64,000 nucleotides of DNA from Marinigracilibium pacificum (GCF_012926615.1 NZ_JABBNU010000001.1:1-64000), one strand, 5' to 3'. Positions 8,278 through 17,960 are shown, counted from the first letter of the stretch. Notes: generated by a model not told the origin, from the letters alone. Numbers and translations: made by a program.

Positions 8278-9513
8278 ATGCAATTAAAAAACAACACTTA
8301 CCAAATTCAAGGAGTCAATGTGCTAGACATTTGCGAAGAATTTGGTACTCCTGTATATGTTTATGATTCGGAGAAAATTAGAGAAAGGTATGAATCATTA
8401 ACCAGCGCTTTTAGTGGGCAGCCGGTTAAGATAAAGTATGCAGCTAAAGCACTAACGAACATCAATATTTTAAAATATATAAAAAAACTTGGCGCCGGCC
8501 TTGATGTTGTTTCTATTCAGGAAGCACAACTCGGACTTCTGGCTGGATTTAGCCCAAATGATATAATGATAACTCCTAACTGTGTTTCATTTGATGAAAT
8601 CAGAGAGGCTGTAGATCTTGGATTGCAAATCAATATTGACAACATCCCTCTATTAGAGCAGTTTGGTCATGAGTACGGTGACAAAGTTCCTATTTGTGTT
8701 AGAATTAACCCACATATTCTTGCCGGTGGAAATGCTAAAATCTCTGTGGGACACATTGATTCAAAATTTGGGATTTCAATATTACAGACACGCCATCTAT
8801 ATCGCATTGTTGAAACTCATAATATCAGAGTAAATGGAGTACATATGCACACAGGGTCTGACATACTTGATGCGGATGTATTTTTAAGAGGTGCCCAGGT
8901 TGTATTTGATATTGCAAAAGAATTTAAAAATCTTGAATTCCTGGACTTCGGAAGTGGCTTTAAAGTAGGATACCGTGATGGTGATGTAACAACTGATGTT
9001 TTCCTATTAGGCAAAAGACTTGGTGAGGCTATTGACAATTTTGCAGCCGAATATGGAAGCAAGCCTGAAATCTGGTTTGAACCGGGCAAATACCTTGTTA
9101 GTGAATCAGGATACCTGTTTGTAAAAACAAATGTAATTAAAACTACTCCTGCTACTGCTTTTGTTGGCGTTGATAGTGGAATGAATCACTTGCTACGACC
9201 AATGATGTACGATGCTTATCATGATATAATTAATATATCTAATCCTTCTGGAACTAAAAGAGTATATTCTGTTGTAGGCTATATCTGCGAAACAGATACT
9301 TTCGGATGGGATAGAGCACTAAATGAAGTGAAAGAAGGTGATATTCTTGCAATTAAAAATGCGGGGGCTTACGGTTTTTCAATGTCTTCAAACTATAACT
9401 CAAGATTTAAACCGCCAGAGGTGTTTGTTTATAATGGTAAAGCAAATCTTATTCGAAAAAGAGAGACTTTCGAAGATTTGACCAGAAACCAGATTGAAAT
9501 TGCTCTTGACTAA
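8278..9513 (+). CDS. lysA: Diaminopimelate decarboxylase
   Basis: PLP enzyme that decarboxylates meso-diaminopimelate to lysine, the last step of lysine synthesis. It is a fold-III (alanine-racemase-type) barrel plus beta domain, 411 residues from ATG 8278. The PLP lysine is Lys57 in IKYAAKALTN. HMHTGSDI, DFGSGFKVGY and EPGKYLV mark the barrel, and CETDTF plus the GAYGFSMSSNYNSRF tail supply the dimer-partner catalytic Cys and substrate-binding Tyr. The start is set by the promoter box at 8252-8259, which overlaps an in-frame TTG. The 3' end overlaps by 4 nt the convergent small gene on the other strand. No other lysine gene is adjacent. Confidence 0.95.
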   Translation: MQLKNNTYQIQGVNVLDICEEFGTPVYVYDSEKIRERYESLTSAFSGQPVKIKYAAKALTNINILKYIKKLGAGLDVVSIQEAQLGLLAGFSPNDIMITPNCVSFDEIREAVDLGLQINIDNIPLLEQFGHEYGDKVPICVRINPHILAGGNAKISVGHIDSKFGISILQTRHLYRIVETHNIRVNGVHMHTGSDILDADVFLRGAQVVFDIAKEFKNLEFLDFGSGFKVGYRDGDVTTDVFLLGKRLGEAIDNFAAEYGSKPEIWFEPGKYLVSESGYLFVKTNVIKTTPATAFVGVDSGMNHLLRPMMYDAYHDIINISNPSGTKRVYSVVGYICETDTFGWDRALNEVKEGDILAIKNAGAYGFSMSSNYNSRFKPPEVFVYNGKANLIRKRETFEDLTRNQIEIALD

Positions 9514-9848
9514 AAGAAGTTGAAATCCAGGCTGAAATCAAAATATTCAGAAAGACTGAACTTTGATATCACCTTAAGAAAAAAGTTATTTGAAAGTGGA
9601 GAAGTCTGTTCTTCACTTTCTTTTTTATCCTCAGACAACTTTTTATCAATCGCGTAGTTAGAAACATTACTGTTTTCCTGATTAACTTCACTTACCTGAT
9701 GTAAGCTATCAGATTTAATAACTACACTTTTTTCATTTGCCTTACTTGGTTCAATAGCATAAACAATGGTATTTATACTACTACCAACAGTAAGCAAAAT
9801 AAACAAAATGGTGATCAACAAATATTTTGGCTGTTTTGATGTCGACAT
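9510..9848 (-). CDS. Hypothetical single-pass membrane or secreted protein
   Basis: I do not recognise this family. From ATG 9848 it has 112 residues: a short basic N-terminus (STSKQPKY), one hydrophobic stretch at about 9-32, a hydrophilic Ser/Glu/Lys-rich middle, and an aromatic C-terminal tail with Phe-rich repeats of the form FSLSEYFDFSLDF. An in-frame TTG at 9854 is a weaker start. The layout fits an uncleaved anchor or signal peptide with a periplasmic tail. It converges on lysA with a 4-nt overlap and diverges from murF-alr. The Phe-rich end could contact membrane or protein, but that is a guess. Confidence 0.6.
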   Translation of the reverse strand: MSTSKQPKYLLITILFILLTVGSSINTIVYAIEPSKANEKSVVIKSDSLHQVSEVNQENSNVSNYAIDKKLSEDKKESEEQTSPLSNNFFLKVISKFSLSEYFDFSLDFNFF

Positions 9849-9929
9849 ACTCAAATCTACTAAAGATTATTCAATTATATACTTTATATTTATTATTTCA
9901 GCAAAAACCAAAGAAAATATTCTTAACCC

Positions 9930-12422
9930 ATGATTAACAGACAACAGCCCGAAAACAGCATTTATTTTTCTGATCTTAAGGGTATTGTAAAAGGAAGATT
10001 AATAAAAAATGATCTGCCAGACAGGAAAGTTAGTTATCTGGTTACTGATAGCAGGAGACCGACTCTAAATGCTGACTCAGTCTTTTTAGCTATTAAGGGT
10101 ATAAACCATGATGGGCATAATTATATAAATTCAATGATTGATGCAGGCATCAGGCAATTTATTATTGAAGATGAAAATAAACTTGAATGTTTTGATTCGG
10201 TCGAAGTCAATGTATTTTTAGTTGAAAACACAATCAAGGCCCTTCAGAATTTAGGTTTATATAAAAGAAATAATTCGAATGCGAAAATTATTGCTGTCAC
10301 TGGTAGTAATGGAAAAACAATAATTAAAGAATGGATTTCACAGTTATTGTATGATTCGGAAAAGGTAATTCAAAGTCCATTAAGTTATAATTCCCAGATT
10401 GGTGTACCACTTTCAGTTTGGGGAATAGAGTCATATCATACTATAGGTGTTTTTGAGGCAGGAATTAGTCAAAAAGATGAAATGCCATTGCTTGAAAAAA
10501 TCATTAAGCCACTATATGGAATTTATGCAAATATTGGTTCCGCACATGAAAGTAACTTCAATTCAATTGAAGAAAAAGCTAAAGAAAAGGCAAAGCTATT
10601 TATAGGCTCTAAAAGAATCACTTATTGTGGAGACCATGAAATTGTCAAGGATTCACTTAGCATTTACACTGATGAAAAGTTAAACGAATGGTCAGTCAAT
10701 AATCCTGATTCTGAAACTAATGTCAAGTATATTCATAAGTCTGAGACTACTGATATAGAAATAACGAGAAAAGGAAGGAAGAACAGTTTTACAGTTAGCT
10801 TAAATGATGCAGTAAGTCTTGAAAATCTTACTCATTGTCTGGTTTGCTTATTAGATATTGGCTATTCTCCAACTTACCTTCAGGACCAACTCCCTTTATT
10901 AAAGGAAGTTGACATGCGTCTTACGATTAAACGAGGGGTCAACAATTCATTTATTATTGATGATACATACAATAATGATATGGCAGGATTGGAAGCTGCA
11001 CTCACCAGAGTAAATCAATTTCAGCATGTAGATAAAAGAGTGGTTGTACTTTCAGACATCCAGCAAAGTTCCATTTCGAAGGAATTACTATATTCTCAGG
11101 TTGAAGAATTATTAAAATCGTTTAAAATTGATGAGGTAATCACAATTGGAGAAGACATATCCAGCCATCTCAATTATTTATCCGGCAGAAAAATATCTTT
11201 TTCAGATACCAGTGAAGCAATAACAAATTACCCATGGGACGATTTGGACACTTCGTTAATAATAGTGAAGGGAGCCCGGAAATTCCAATTAGAAAAAATA
11301 GTAAGAAGAGTTGAAAAGAAGATTCACGGAACAACTCTTGAAATAAACCTGGCTTCCTTGGCAAACAACCTCAACTTTTACAGGCAAAAACTCGACCCTG
11401 GTGTTAAGATGATGGTCATGGTTAAAGCTTTGGCCTATGGCAGCGGAGCTATTGAAATAGGGAAAATCCTTCAATTTCACAGAGTGGATTATCTGGCGGT
11501 TGCCTACCCTGACGAAGGTGTAAACTTGAGAAGAAATGGGATTTATCTACCCATCATGGTAATGAACCCTTCTCCTGAAAGCTTTGACATGCTTCATAGA
11601 TATGATTTAGAAGCTGAAGTTTATAGCTTAAACTTTCTTAGACGACTCAATACATATACTATTGAAGAAAAGAAGCATTTTAATGTACATATCAAATTAG
11701 ATACAGGAATGCACCGGTTAGGATTTAATGCCGATGAGCTTGAGGAAGCAGCCAGCATTATCAACTCTAATGAATTTATACATGTTAAAGCAGTATTTAG
11801 CCATCTGGCTGGAGCCGACAGCTCTGAGCATGTAGAATATAGCAATTACCAGAATGAGCTATTTTCAAGAATGTCTGAAAACCTGGCGAACCTACTCGAC
11901 CAAGGTTTCTTAAGACATTTAAGTAATTCTGCTGCAATTATCAGATTCCCAGAATTCCAATATGATATGGTTAGGTTAGGAATAGGATTATATGGTATAG
12001 AAGTAAATGAAATACATCAGGAAAACCTGATTCCAATTAGCAAGCTTAAAACAATTATCTCACAGATTAGAACCATCAAGAAAAATGAAACTGTGGGATA
12101 CGGGCGTGTAGGAAAAGCTGTTCGCGACACAAAAATTGCAACAATAGCCATTGGTTACGCAGATGGCTTTAGTAGAATTTTCTCTAATGGAAATGCCTCT
12201 GTGTATATAAAAGGTCAAAAAGTTCCGGTATTTGGTAATGTCTGTATGGATATGACAATGATTGATATAACTGATATTGAAGATGTTAAAGAAGGAGATG
12301 AAGTTGTTATTTTTGAAACTACTCAACACCTTCTGGACCTTGCAAAATCAGCACGTACAATTCCATACGAAATCCTTACAAATATTAGTGAACGTGTTAA
12401 CAGGGTGTTTTTATCTGAATAG
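9930..12422 (+). CDS. murF-alr: Bifunctional MurF ligase / alanine racemase
   Basis: One 830-residue protein joins two steps of peptidoglycan synthesis. The N-terminal half (about 1-455) is UDP-MurNAc-tripeptide:D-Ala-D-Ala ligase, with ATP loop GSNGKT (Gly128-Lys129-Thr130), the FEAGIS segment and a Mur ligase C domain. The C-terminal half (about 465-830) is alanine racemase with PLP Lys499 (VMVKALAYGSG), HLSNSAA, and the second catalytic base Tyr724 (VGYGRVG). The racemase supplies D-Ala for the D-Ala-D-Ala that MurF attaches. This fusion is a known Bacteroidota arrangement. Both halves look intact. It converges with the 51-aa gene 1 bp away. Confidence 0.95.
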   Translation: MINRQQPENSIYFSDLKGIVKGRLIKNDLPDRKVSYLVTDSRRPTLNADSVFLAIKGINHDGHNYINSMIDAGIRQFIIEDENKLECFDSVEVNVFLVENTIKALQNLGLYKRNNSNAKIIAVTGSNGKTIIKEWISQLLYDSEKVIQSPLSYNSQIGVPLSVWGIESYHTIGVFEAGISQKDEMPLLEKIIKPLYGIYANIGSAHESNFNSIEEKAKEKAKLFIGSKRITYCGDHEIVKDSLSIYTDEKLNEWSVNNPDSETNVKYIHKSETTDIEITRKGRKNSFTVSLNDAVSLENLTHCLVCLLDIGYSPTYLQDQLPLLKEVDMRLTIKRGVNNSFIIDDTYNNDMAGLEAALTRVNQFQHVDKRVVVLSDIQQSSISKELLYSQVEELLKSFKIDEVITIGEDISSHLNYLSGRKISFSDTSEAITNYPWDDLDTSLIIVKGARKFQLEKIVRRVEKKIHGTTLEINLASLANNLNFYRQKLDPGVKMMVMVKALAYGSGAIEIGKILQFHRVDYLAVAYPDEGVNLRRNGIYLPIMVMNPSPESFDMLHRYDLEAEVYSLNFLRRLNTYTIEEKKHFNVHIKLDTGMHRLGFNADELEEAASIINSNEFIHVKAVFSHLAGADSSEHVEYSNYQNELFSRMSENLANLLDQGFLRHLSNSAAIIRFPEFQYDMVRLGIGLYGIEVNEIHQENLIPISKLKTIISQIRTIKKNETVGYGRVGKAVRDTKIATIAIGYADGFSRIFSNGNASVYIKGQKVPVFGNVCMDMTMIDITDIEDVKEGDEVVIFETTQHLLDLAKSARTIPYEILTNISERVNRVFLSE

Positions 12423-12578
12423 TTATCCACCGCAACCCATGAGTTTTTTCAAATCAAAATCCTCAGGTAAATCAGCAATCCCCTTAGGCGGTTCTTTTAC
12501 CTTTGAATTGACTTCTTTAGCCTCTTCTGGTTTTGATTCGAATTCAGCTTTTTTGGGTTTCTTTTTACTATCTTTCAT
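12423..12578 (-). CDS. 51-aa GCGG-tailed small protein
   Basis: A short gene on the minus strand between murF-alr and the MutS relative, found by translating the gap. It begins ATG 12578 and ends TAA at 12423-12425. The N-terminal 32 residues are very basic and acidic (KDSKKKPKKAEFESKPEEAKE); the last part reads IADLPEDFDLKKLMGCGG. The protein is cytoplasmic by composition, with one Cys and a C-terminal Gly-Gly. Its stop codon directly follows the convergent murF-alr stop, and its start lies 34 nt from the divergent MutS-like start. Coding is supported by clean use of the gap and a biased composition, not by a recognised family. Function unknown. Confidence 0.6.
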   Translation of the reverse strand: MKDSKKKPKKAEFESKPEEAKEVNSKVKEPPKGIADLPEDFDLKKLMGCGG

Positions 12579-12612
12579 GGTTTATCAAACGAATAAAAGA
12601 ATAAATTGATTA

Positions 12613-14403
12613 ATGAAGTTCGATAATAGTCACAAATATTTTGAAGATCAGATTGAAAAATCAAACGAAAAACTACAGATACTATCCAGGAAAGACAAAA
12701 GATATGCATTTATTAGACTTTTCACTTTCTTGTTTGTAGTAGGTGTTTCCATATACCTAATTTCGAATTCACATATCTTTTTCTTTTGCATATTCTTTTT
12801 TATCTCACTGATAATATTTGGACTCCTACTTAAAACTCACCAGATAATAGGCAAGGAAATTTCTGCCACAAAACATCTGATTGATATTAATAGTACGGAA
12901 TTATCAAGAGTTGAAAGAAAGCTTGTTGCCATTGATGGTGGCGACCAGTTTTTTAATCCTAAGCACCCATACCATCAAGACCTTGATATTTTTGGGAAAA
13001 ATAGCCTCTATTCATTAATAAATAGAACAACCTCACAGGATGGCGCTGAGTTATTGGCAAACCGGCTTTCAGATGGACTGAAGGATGATAATCTGATATA
13101 CAAAAATCAGGACGCTATTAAAGAATTAGGTCCTAAAATCAAATGGAGACAAACATTTGAAGTTTTAGGAAGGTCAATTGAAGAAAAAAAAGTTCCAAAA
13201 GCAGACTCACTATTCATTGGTAAAATTTCTGCCCTCAGGACGATTATCCAGATAGTCCTTAATTCAATTTTATTGACTAACATAATTTTGGTTTCTTTGG
13301 ACTATATGGCTGTTCAGGCCCTATTATTGAATATTGTAATTAATATCATTGCCACCTTCTCATTTATTGCTAAGACAGTAAAGCCTGCAAACGACACAAT
13401 CGTTTTTTCTACCAGCCTGAATAAGTATAAAGAAATATTCAAGCACATAGAGTCTGAAAATTTTGAATCTGAATTAAATATTGAACTCAGGTCAAAATTG
13501 ATTTCAAATGGAAATTCCGCTGGTAAAAGTTTAGAACAGCTCGGCTCGATAGGCTATTGGCTAGAAAACAGAAGTAATATGCTGTATCAAATAGTCAATG
13601 CCCTTTTTAACATAGATATATTCATTTTCATCAGACTTGAAAAGTGGTTTAAGAAGTATCGGAATCAAATCCCCGGCTGGTTTGATGTAATGGCTCAGTT
13701 TGAGATGTTGAATAGTTTTGCAGGATTATATTTTGAAAGTGGATGTACTTATAAATTCCCAATAATCTCTGAACAAGAATATTTCATAGATGCCAGACAA
13801 TGTGGGCACCCTCTACTTTTACCTGACGAAATCGTAAAAAATGATTTTAAAATGAATGGAGTAGGTGCTATTGGTTTAATAACCGGTAGTAATATGTCTG
13901 GCAAAAGCACATTCCTGAGAACTTTGGGTATAAACATGGTTCTTTCTTACTGTGGAGCTCCGGTCATTGCTGATGAATTTACAGTATCAAAAATGCAGAT
14001 TTTCACTTCAATGAGGACTCAGGACTCACTTACTGAACATATTTCAGCATTTTATGCAGAGTTGTTACGAATAAAGGCATTGCTTGATGAAATAGAAAAA
14101 GGCAGACCTGTATTTTATTTACTTGATGAAATTTTAAAAGGAACGAACTCAGATGATCGTGTGGCGGGTTCCTTGGCTTTAGTTAAACAACTAATAAAGC
14201 TGAACGCAATGGGGCTGGTCGCAACCCATGACCTTCAACTTAGTGTATTAGAAAAATCACTTCCGGAAATGGGTAATTATCATTTCAGTAGTGAAGTAAA
14301 CGGAAAGAATATTAATTTTGATTATAAATTAAAAAATGGCCCATGTCAAAGTTTCAATGCGAAAGCTTTAATGAAGAATATGGGTATTAATTTAGAAGAT
14401 TAA
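12613..14403 (+). CDS. Membrane-anchored MutS-family ATPase
   Basis: This 596-residue protein ends in a MutS-type ATPase domain (about 400-596): Walker A GSNMSGKST (Gly430-Lys431-Ser432), FTSMRTQDSL, Walker B VFYLLDEILKGTNSDDR and the signature VATHDLQL. The mismatch-recognition domain is absent. Instead the N-terminus has a hydrophobic hairpin (about 33-75, Phe-rich) and a second pair near 205-255, so the protein is probably in the inner membrane with the ATPase inside the cell. The middle holds the MutS lever/clamp-like helices. Similar MutS-related proteins occur in Bacteroidota without a known job. It starts a run with purK and purE but with a 30-nt gap. Confidence 0.88.
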   Translation: MKFDNSHKYFEDQIEKSNEKLQILSRKDKRYAFIRLFTFLFVVGVSIYLISNSHIFFFCIFFFISLIIFGLLLKTHQIIGKEISATKHLIDINSTELSRVERKLVAIDGGDQFFNPKHPYHQDLDIFGKNSLYSLINRTTSQDGAELLANRLSDGLKDDNLIYKNQDAIKELGPKIKWRQTFEVLGRSIEEKKVPKADSLFIGKISALRTIIQIVLNSILLTNIILVSLDYMAVQALLLNIVINIIATFSFIAKTVKPANDTIVFSTSLNKYKEIFKHIESENFESELNIELRSKLISNGNSAGKSLEQLGSIGYWLENRSNMLYQIVNALFNIDIFIFIRLEKWFKKYRNQIPGWFDVMAQFEMLNSFAGLYFESGCTYKFPIISEQEYFIDARQCGHPLLLPDEIVKNDFKMNGVGAIGLITGSNMSGKSTFLRTLGINMVLSYCGAPVIADEFTVSKMQIFTSMRTQDSLTEHISAFYAELLRIKALLDEIEKGRPVFYLLDEILKGTNSDDRVAGSLALVKQLIKLNAMGLVATHDLQLSVLEKSLPEMGNYHFSSEVNGKNINFDYKLKNGPCQSFNAKALMKNMGINLED

Positions 14404-14433
14404 GCAATTTTAATTGATATAAAATTTAAAGTA

Positions 14434-15576
14434 GTGGAAAAATTTTACCAGCAATTTAAACTTGGAGTCCTGGGGGGAGGTCAACTTGGACGAATGTTGA
14501 TCCAGTCTGCAATAGATTTCAACATTGATGTACATATCATTGATCCATCACCTAACGCACCATGTAAAAATATTGCTACATCGTTTACTGTTGGTGACCT
14601 ACAGGATTTTGATGCTGTTTATAACTTTGGTAAAGAATGTGATGTTATAACAATTGAAATTGAAAAGGTTAATACCGAAGCACTGAAAAAGCTAAGGGAT
14701 GAGGGAGTAAAAGTATATCCTGAACCTGAAGCGATAGAGATGATTCAGGATAAAAGGATCCAGAAAACATTCTATAAAGAAAACAATATTCCTACGGCAC
14801 CTTTTGTCCTGGTTGAAAATAAGGAAGAAATCCACAACCATAAAGACTTTCTTCCGGCAGTAAACAAGCTTGGTAAAGATGGTTATGATGGGCGTGGTGT
14901 TCAGGTAATTAGAACTAAAGCAGACATTGATAAAGGATTTGACAAACCAGGGCTGCTTGAGCAGTTTGTTAATTTCGAAAAGGAGTTAGCAGTAATAGTT
15001 GCCAAAAACACCAAAGGGGAAATAAAAGCATTTCCTCCTGTTGAACTTGTTTTCCATCCTGAAGCCAACCTTGTGGAGTACTTATTTTCTCCAGCAGATA
15101 TTTCCGCTGAGATAACTAATAAAGCAAATGACCTTGCTATAAAGGTTATTGAAAAGATAAACATGACAGGGATACTCGCCATCGAAATGTTCTTAACCAA
15201 GGAAGGAGATGTTCTTGTTAATGAAATTGCTCCAAGACCCCATAATAGTGGTCACCAGACTATTGAAGGGAATACAGTTAGCCAATATGAACAACATTTG
15301 CGTGCTATTTTAGGTATGCCTCTTGGTAATACTGATATTCGAATTCCATCAGCTATGGTAAACTTACTAGGTGAAGAAGGCCATTCCGGAGAAGTTGAAA
15401 TTGAAGGACTTGATGATGCTCTTGCTACAGATGGAGTTCATTTTCACCTGTACGGCAAAAAAGAGACAACACCTTTTAGAAAAATGGGACATATTTCCAT
15501 TACAGATAAGAGCATGGAAAACCTTAAGAAAAAGGCATTAAAAATAAAATCTACTGTAAAAATCATAAGCAAATGA
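14434..15576 (+). CDS. purK: 5-(carboxyamino)imidazole ribonucleotide synthase
   Basis: PurK uses ATP and bicarbonate to make N5-carboxyaminoimidazole ribonucleotide in purine synthesis. This is a 380-residue ATP-grasp protein. The N-terminal nucleotide-binding strand is [12 protein letters not shown], the ATP-grasp centre has [13 protein letters not shown], and the metal/phosphate site is [14 protein letters not shown] near residue 265. The start codon is GTG at 14434; no closer ATG would keep the first strand. It overlaps purE by 4 nt (ATGA), so the two are translationally coupled, as expected for enzymes acting in sequence. Confidence 0.96.
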   Translation: MEKFYQQFKLGVLGGGQLGRMLIQSAIDFNIDVHIIDPSPNAPCKNIATSFTVGDLQDFDAVYNFGKECDVITIEIEKVNTEALKKLRDEGVKVYPEPEAIEMIQDKRIQKTFYKENNIPTAPFVLVENKEEIHNHKDFLPAVNKLGKDGYDGRGVQVIRTKADIDKGFDKPGLLEQFVNFEKELAVIVAKNTKGEIKAFPPVELVFHPEANLVEYLFSPADISAEITNKANDLAIKVIEKINMTGILAIEMFLTKEGDVLVNEIAPRPHNSGHQTIEGNTVSQYEQHLRAILGMPLGNTDIRIPSAMVNLLGEEGHSGEVEIEGLDDALATDGVHFHLYGKKETTPFRKMGHISITDKSMENLKKKALKIKSTVKIISK

Positions 15577-16076
15577 CACAGGTTGGAATAATAATGGGTA
15601 GCAAATCTGATCTACCGGTAATGAAAGAAGCCGCTGAGGTTTTAGAAGAGTTAGGAGTTAGTTTCGAAATTGACATTGTTTCTGCTCACAGAACACCTGA
15701 AAAAATGTTTGAATATGCTACTACAGCCAGAAAAAGAGGCATAAAAGCGATAATTGCCGGAGCAGGTGGTGCTGCACACCTTCCTGGAATGGTTGCATCA
15801 ATGACATCACTTCCTGTTATTGGTGTTCCGGTTAAATCACGTAACTCAATTGACGGTTGGGACTCTGTTTTATCGATTTTACAAATGCCTGCCGGAATAC
15901 CTGTAGCAACAGTTGCCCTTGATGGCGCAAAGAATGCTGGAATACTTGCGGCAAGTATTGTAAGTACATTTGATGAAACAGTTGCAAATAATCTTGATAA
16001 ATTCAAAACAGGATTAAAAGAAAAAGTGTTAAATACTGCTGAAGAACTGAAACAATCAGGATATAAAAACATTTAA
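15573..16076 (+). CDS. purE: N5-carboxyaminoimidazole ribonucleotide mutase
   Basis: PurE class I moves the carboxyl group from N5 to C4, completing CAIR synthesis after PurK. The 167-residue length is normal. The substrate loop [11 protein letters not shown] is at residues 7-17, catalytic His is in SAHRTPEKM near 44, and the [14 protein letters not shown] and GVPVKS segments complete the active site. The presence of PurK beside it supports the two-step bacterial route rather than direct AIR carboxylation. The next gene begins 6 nt downstream and may be co-transcribed. Confidence 0.97.
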   Translation: MTQVGIIMGSKSDLPVMKEAAEVLEELGVSFEIDIVSAHRTPEKMFEYATTARKRGIKAIIAGAGGAAHLPGMVASMTSLPVIGVPVKSRNSIDGWDSVLSILQMPAGIPVATVALDGAKNAGILAASIVSTFDETVANNLDKFKTGLKEKVLNTAEELKQSGYKNI

Positions 16077-16082
16077 TAAAAT

Positions 16083-17960
16083 ATGGGTCTGGTCAGATAT
16101 GGTTGGCTATTATTTTTCTTTCCATTAATTATCAATGGTCAGGATTACTATGAGGATCCGGGTGATAAATATCCTAAATATTGCCAGGAATGTCTACAGA
16201 CCCTTGATAATCTCCCTGCTACGATAGAATATGGCCTGACAGGTAGAGGTGACAGCGTTTTTTTCGTCACCAATGACATTGAATGGCTTTTTGAATCCTT
16301 GTTAACATCATCCAAAGATGGGCTGATGGTGGATGTGGTTAGTAAGGAATTATATAAATGCGGAGATAAAGTAGGCTATTCGCAACGAAGCCTTCATCGT
16401 GGCATTTTATTACCTCCCGTTTTTAAAGATGATCTTGAAGACAGGGTTGTTTTTAAAGACAATGGATATTTTTATATCTTTCTTGGATCAACTCTCGGCA
16501 TAGAATTAAAATCACAAAACCTTGAATACAATCTGATAATCCTTCAAAAAGGATATCATTGTTATTACAACACCTTTTATGACCTTCCTCCTCCTAGTTG
16601 GAGGTTGCCTCTATCATTTTTCAGGGTACAGGAAGACACTGTATTTTTAACCGAAAAGTATAAATGGATAGGTAAAGACACGATCAGGTTTACTGTTCCT
16701 TTTGATAAGGCAGAAACGCAGATAAATAAAGTTGCTCTCAATAAACTCCTTTTCAACCTAAACCTGTTTGAAAATAATATCGATAGTGTCGTAATCTATG
16801 GTTTTGCTTCAATTGAAGGTAGTGAAGAGAGAAATAAGATTCTTCAGGAAAACAGAGCGAAGTCAGTAGCAGGTTATATCAGGGGATATTCGGAAAATCG
16901 CTTCCCACTTGAGATAATGACAGAGGAAAACTGGGCCCAGTTCTATCGTGACATAGGAAAATCTCCATGGGCATATCTCGTTAACAAGCCTAAAAGCGAA
17001 ATCCGGAGTTTTGTTAATGCTAATAGTGGCACTTTAGAACAAATCCTGAAAAACCATAGAGCTACTGTGGTTGACTTATACTTAAGTCCGAGAGAATCTG
17101 AAATCAACACTTACTCAACTATTCCTCAAGATTTTTTTAAGTATCCGCCAACCCCATCGAAAATTGACGGATTACTAAAATATATCAAGAAGAAAGAAAT
17201 ATCAATAGAGAATCTCCTCGGGAAAGTATTCAATGAAGCTAACGAGCCTTATAAATGGTTGAATGAAATCGTATTAACTGAGCACTTCAATGATAATATG
17301 ACAGTTAAAGAAGCCTGGTGGTATATTGAGCGTTCAGGTAATTATGGTGATTTACCAAATTGGCTAAAATACAACAGTCTAAATCTGAGTTGTAAGCTTC
17401 TTTTTCACGAAAATGATTTTTCAACTATTGAAGAAAAGAAATACTTCGCCAGGCTTGAAGATGTACCAGACAGTTTAATTGATCAGGCATACTATAAAAT
17501 AAGACTCAATAAATTCTTGTTAATGGCTGAAAGGGCTAAAAAACAAAAAGATTATAAAGAATTAGACCTGATTCTACAAGTACTCGATATGACCTTGAGA
17601 AAGACTGAACTAACTCCTAAAGAAACTCAGCAAACAGCCCGCTTCCTGGAGTATTTCGGCTTTAGTTCTATGGCAATTGATATTCTTTCAGAATATGCAT
17701 ACCAACAAGGTGTTTATTCTGGCTTAGTAAGTGATTATATAGCTTTTACCATCACTAAGGATGTTTTTCTAAGAAGTCCGGCTTATCGTGAATTATTAAA
17801 AAGATTTTCACAACGTGAAAAAGTATTGTACTGTAAACTTTTTAATTCTTATCAAGCAGGAGGAATCAGCTTCCAGTTACTGGAAGAAAGATATCTTAGA
17901 GATTTATATTGCTCAACTTGTGTAACGGAAACTTCGGAAAATCAGGAGAAAATCAATTAG
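16083..17960 (+). CDS. Secreted protein with an OmpA-C-like segment
   Basis: Function unknown. The 625-residue protein begins with a signal peptide (about 1-19, GWLLFFFPLIING, cleavage before QDYYED). Residues about 239-272 resemble an OmpA-C peptidoglycan-binding core: YGFASIEGSEERN followed by RAKSVAGYI. Unlike ordinary OmpA proteins, about 350 residues follow this segment. They are largely helical, with YKIRLNKFLLMAERAKKQKD and other repeat-like helices that recall TPR arrays but lack a clear consensus. Four Cys lie near the ends, including a YCSTC pair. It starts 6 nt after purE and its end overlaps the convergent terC gene by 8 nt. An envelope scaffold is the simplest guess. Confidence 0.6.
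   Translation: MGLVRYGWLLFFFPLIINGQDYYEDPGDKYPKYCQECLQTLDNLPATIEYGLTGRGDSVFFVTNDIEWLFESLLTSSKDGLMVDVVSKELYKCGDKVGYSQRSLHRGILLPPVFKDDLEDRVVFKDNGYFYIFLGSTLGIELKSQNLEYNLIILQKGYHCYYNTFYDLPPPSWRLPLSFFRVQEDTVFLTEKYKWIGKDTIRFTVPFDKAETQINKVALNKLLFNLNLFENNIDSVVIYGFASIEGSEERNKILQENRAKSVAGYIRGYSENRFPLEIMTEENWAQFYRDIGKSPWAYLVNKPKSEIRSFVNANSGTLEQILKNHRATVVDLYLSPRESEINTYSTIPQDFFKYPPTPSKIDGLLKYIKKKEISIENLLGKVFNEANEPYKWLNEIVLTEHFNDNMTVKEAWWYIERSGNYGDLPNWLKYNSLNLSCKLLFHENDFSTIEEKKYFARLEDVPDSLIDQAYYKIRLNKFLLMAERAKKQKDYKELDLILQVLDMTLRKTELTPKETQQTARFLEYFGFSSMAIDILSEYAYQQGVYSGLVSDYIAFTITKDVFLRSPAYRELLKRFSQREKVLYCKLFNSYQAGGISFQLLEERYLRDLYCSTCVTETSENQEKIN

Noticed and set aside
12277-12609. 110-aa plus-strand frame over the murF-alr end
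   Set aside because: It overlaps the last 146 bp of murF-alr in another frame and is antisense to the better-supported 51-aa minus-strand gene.
15686-16072. 128-aa minus-strand frame
   Set aside because: It is antisense to purE, which is complete and conserved.
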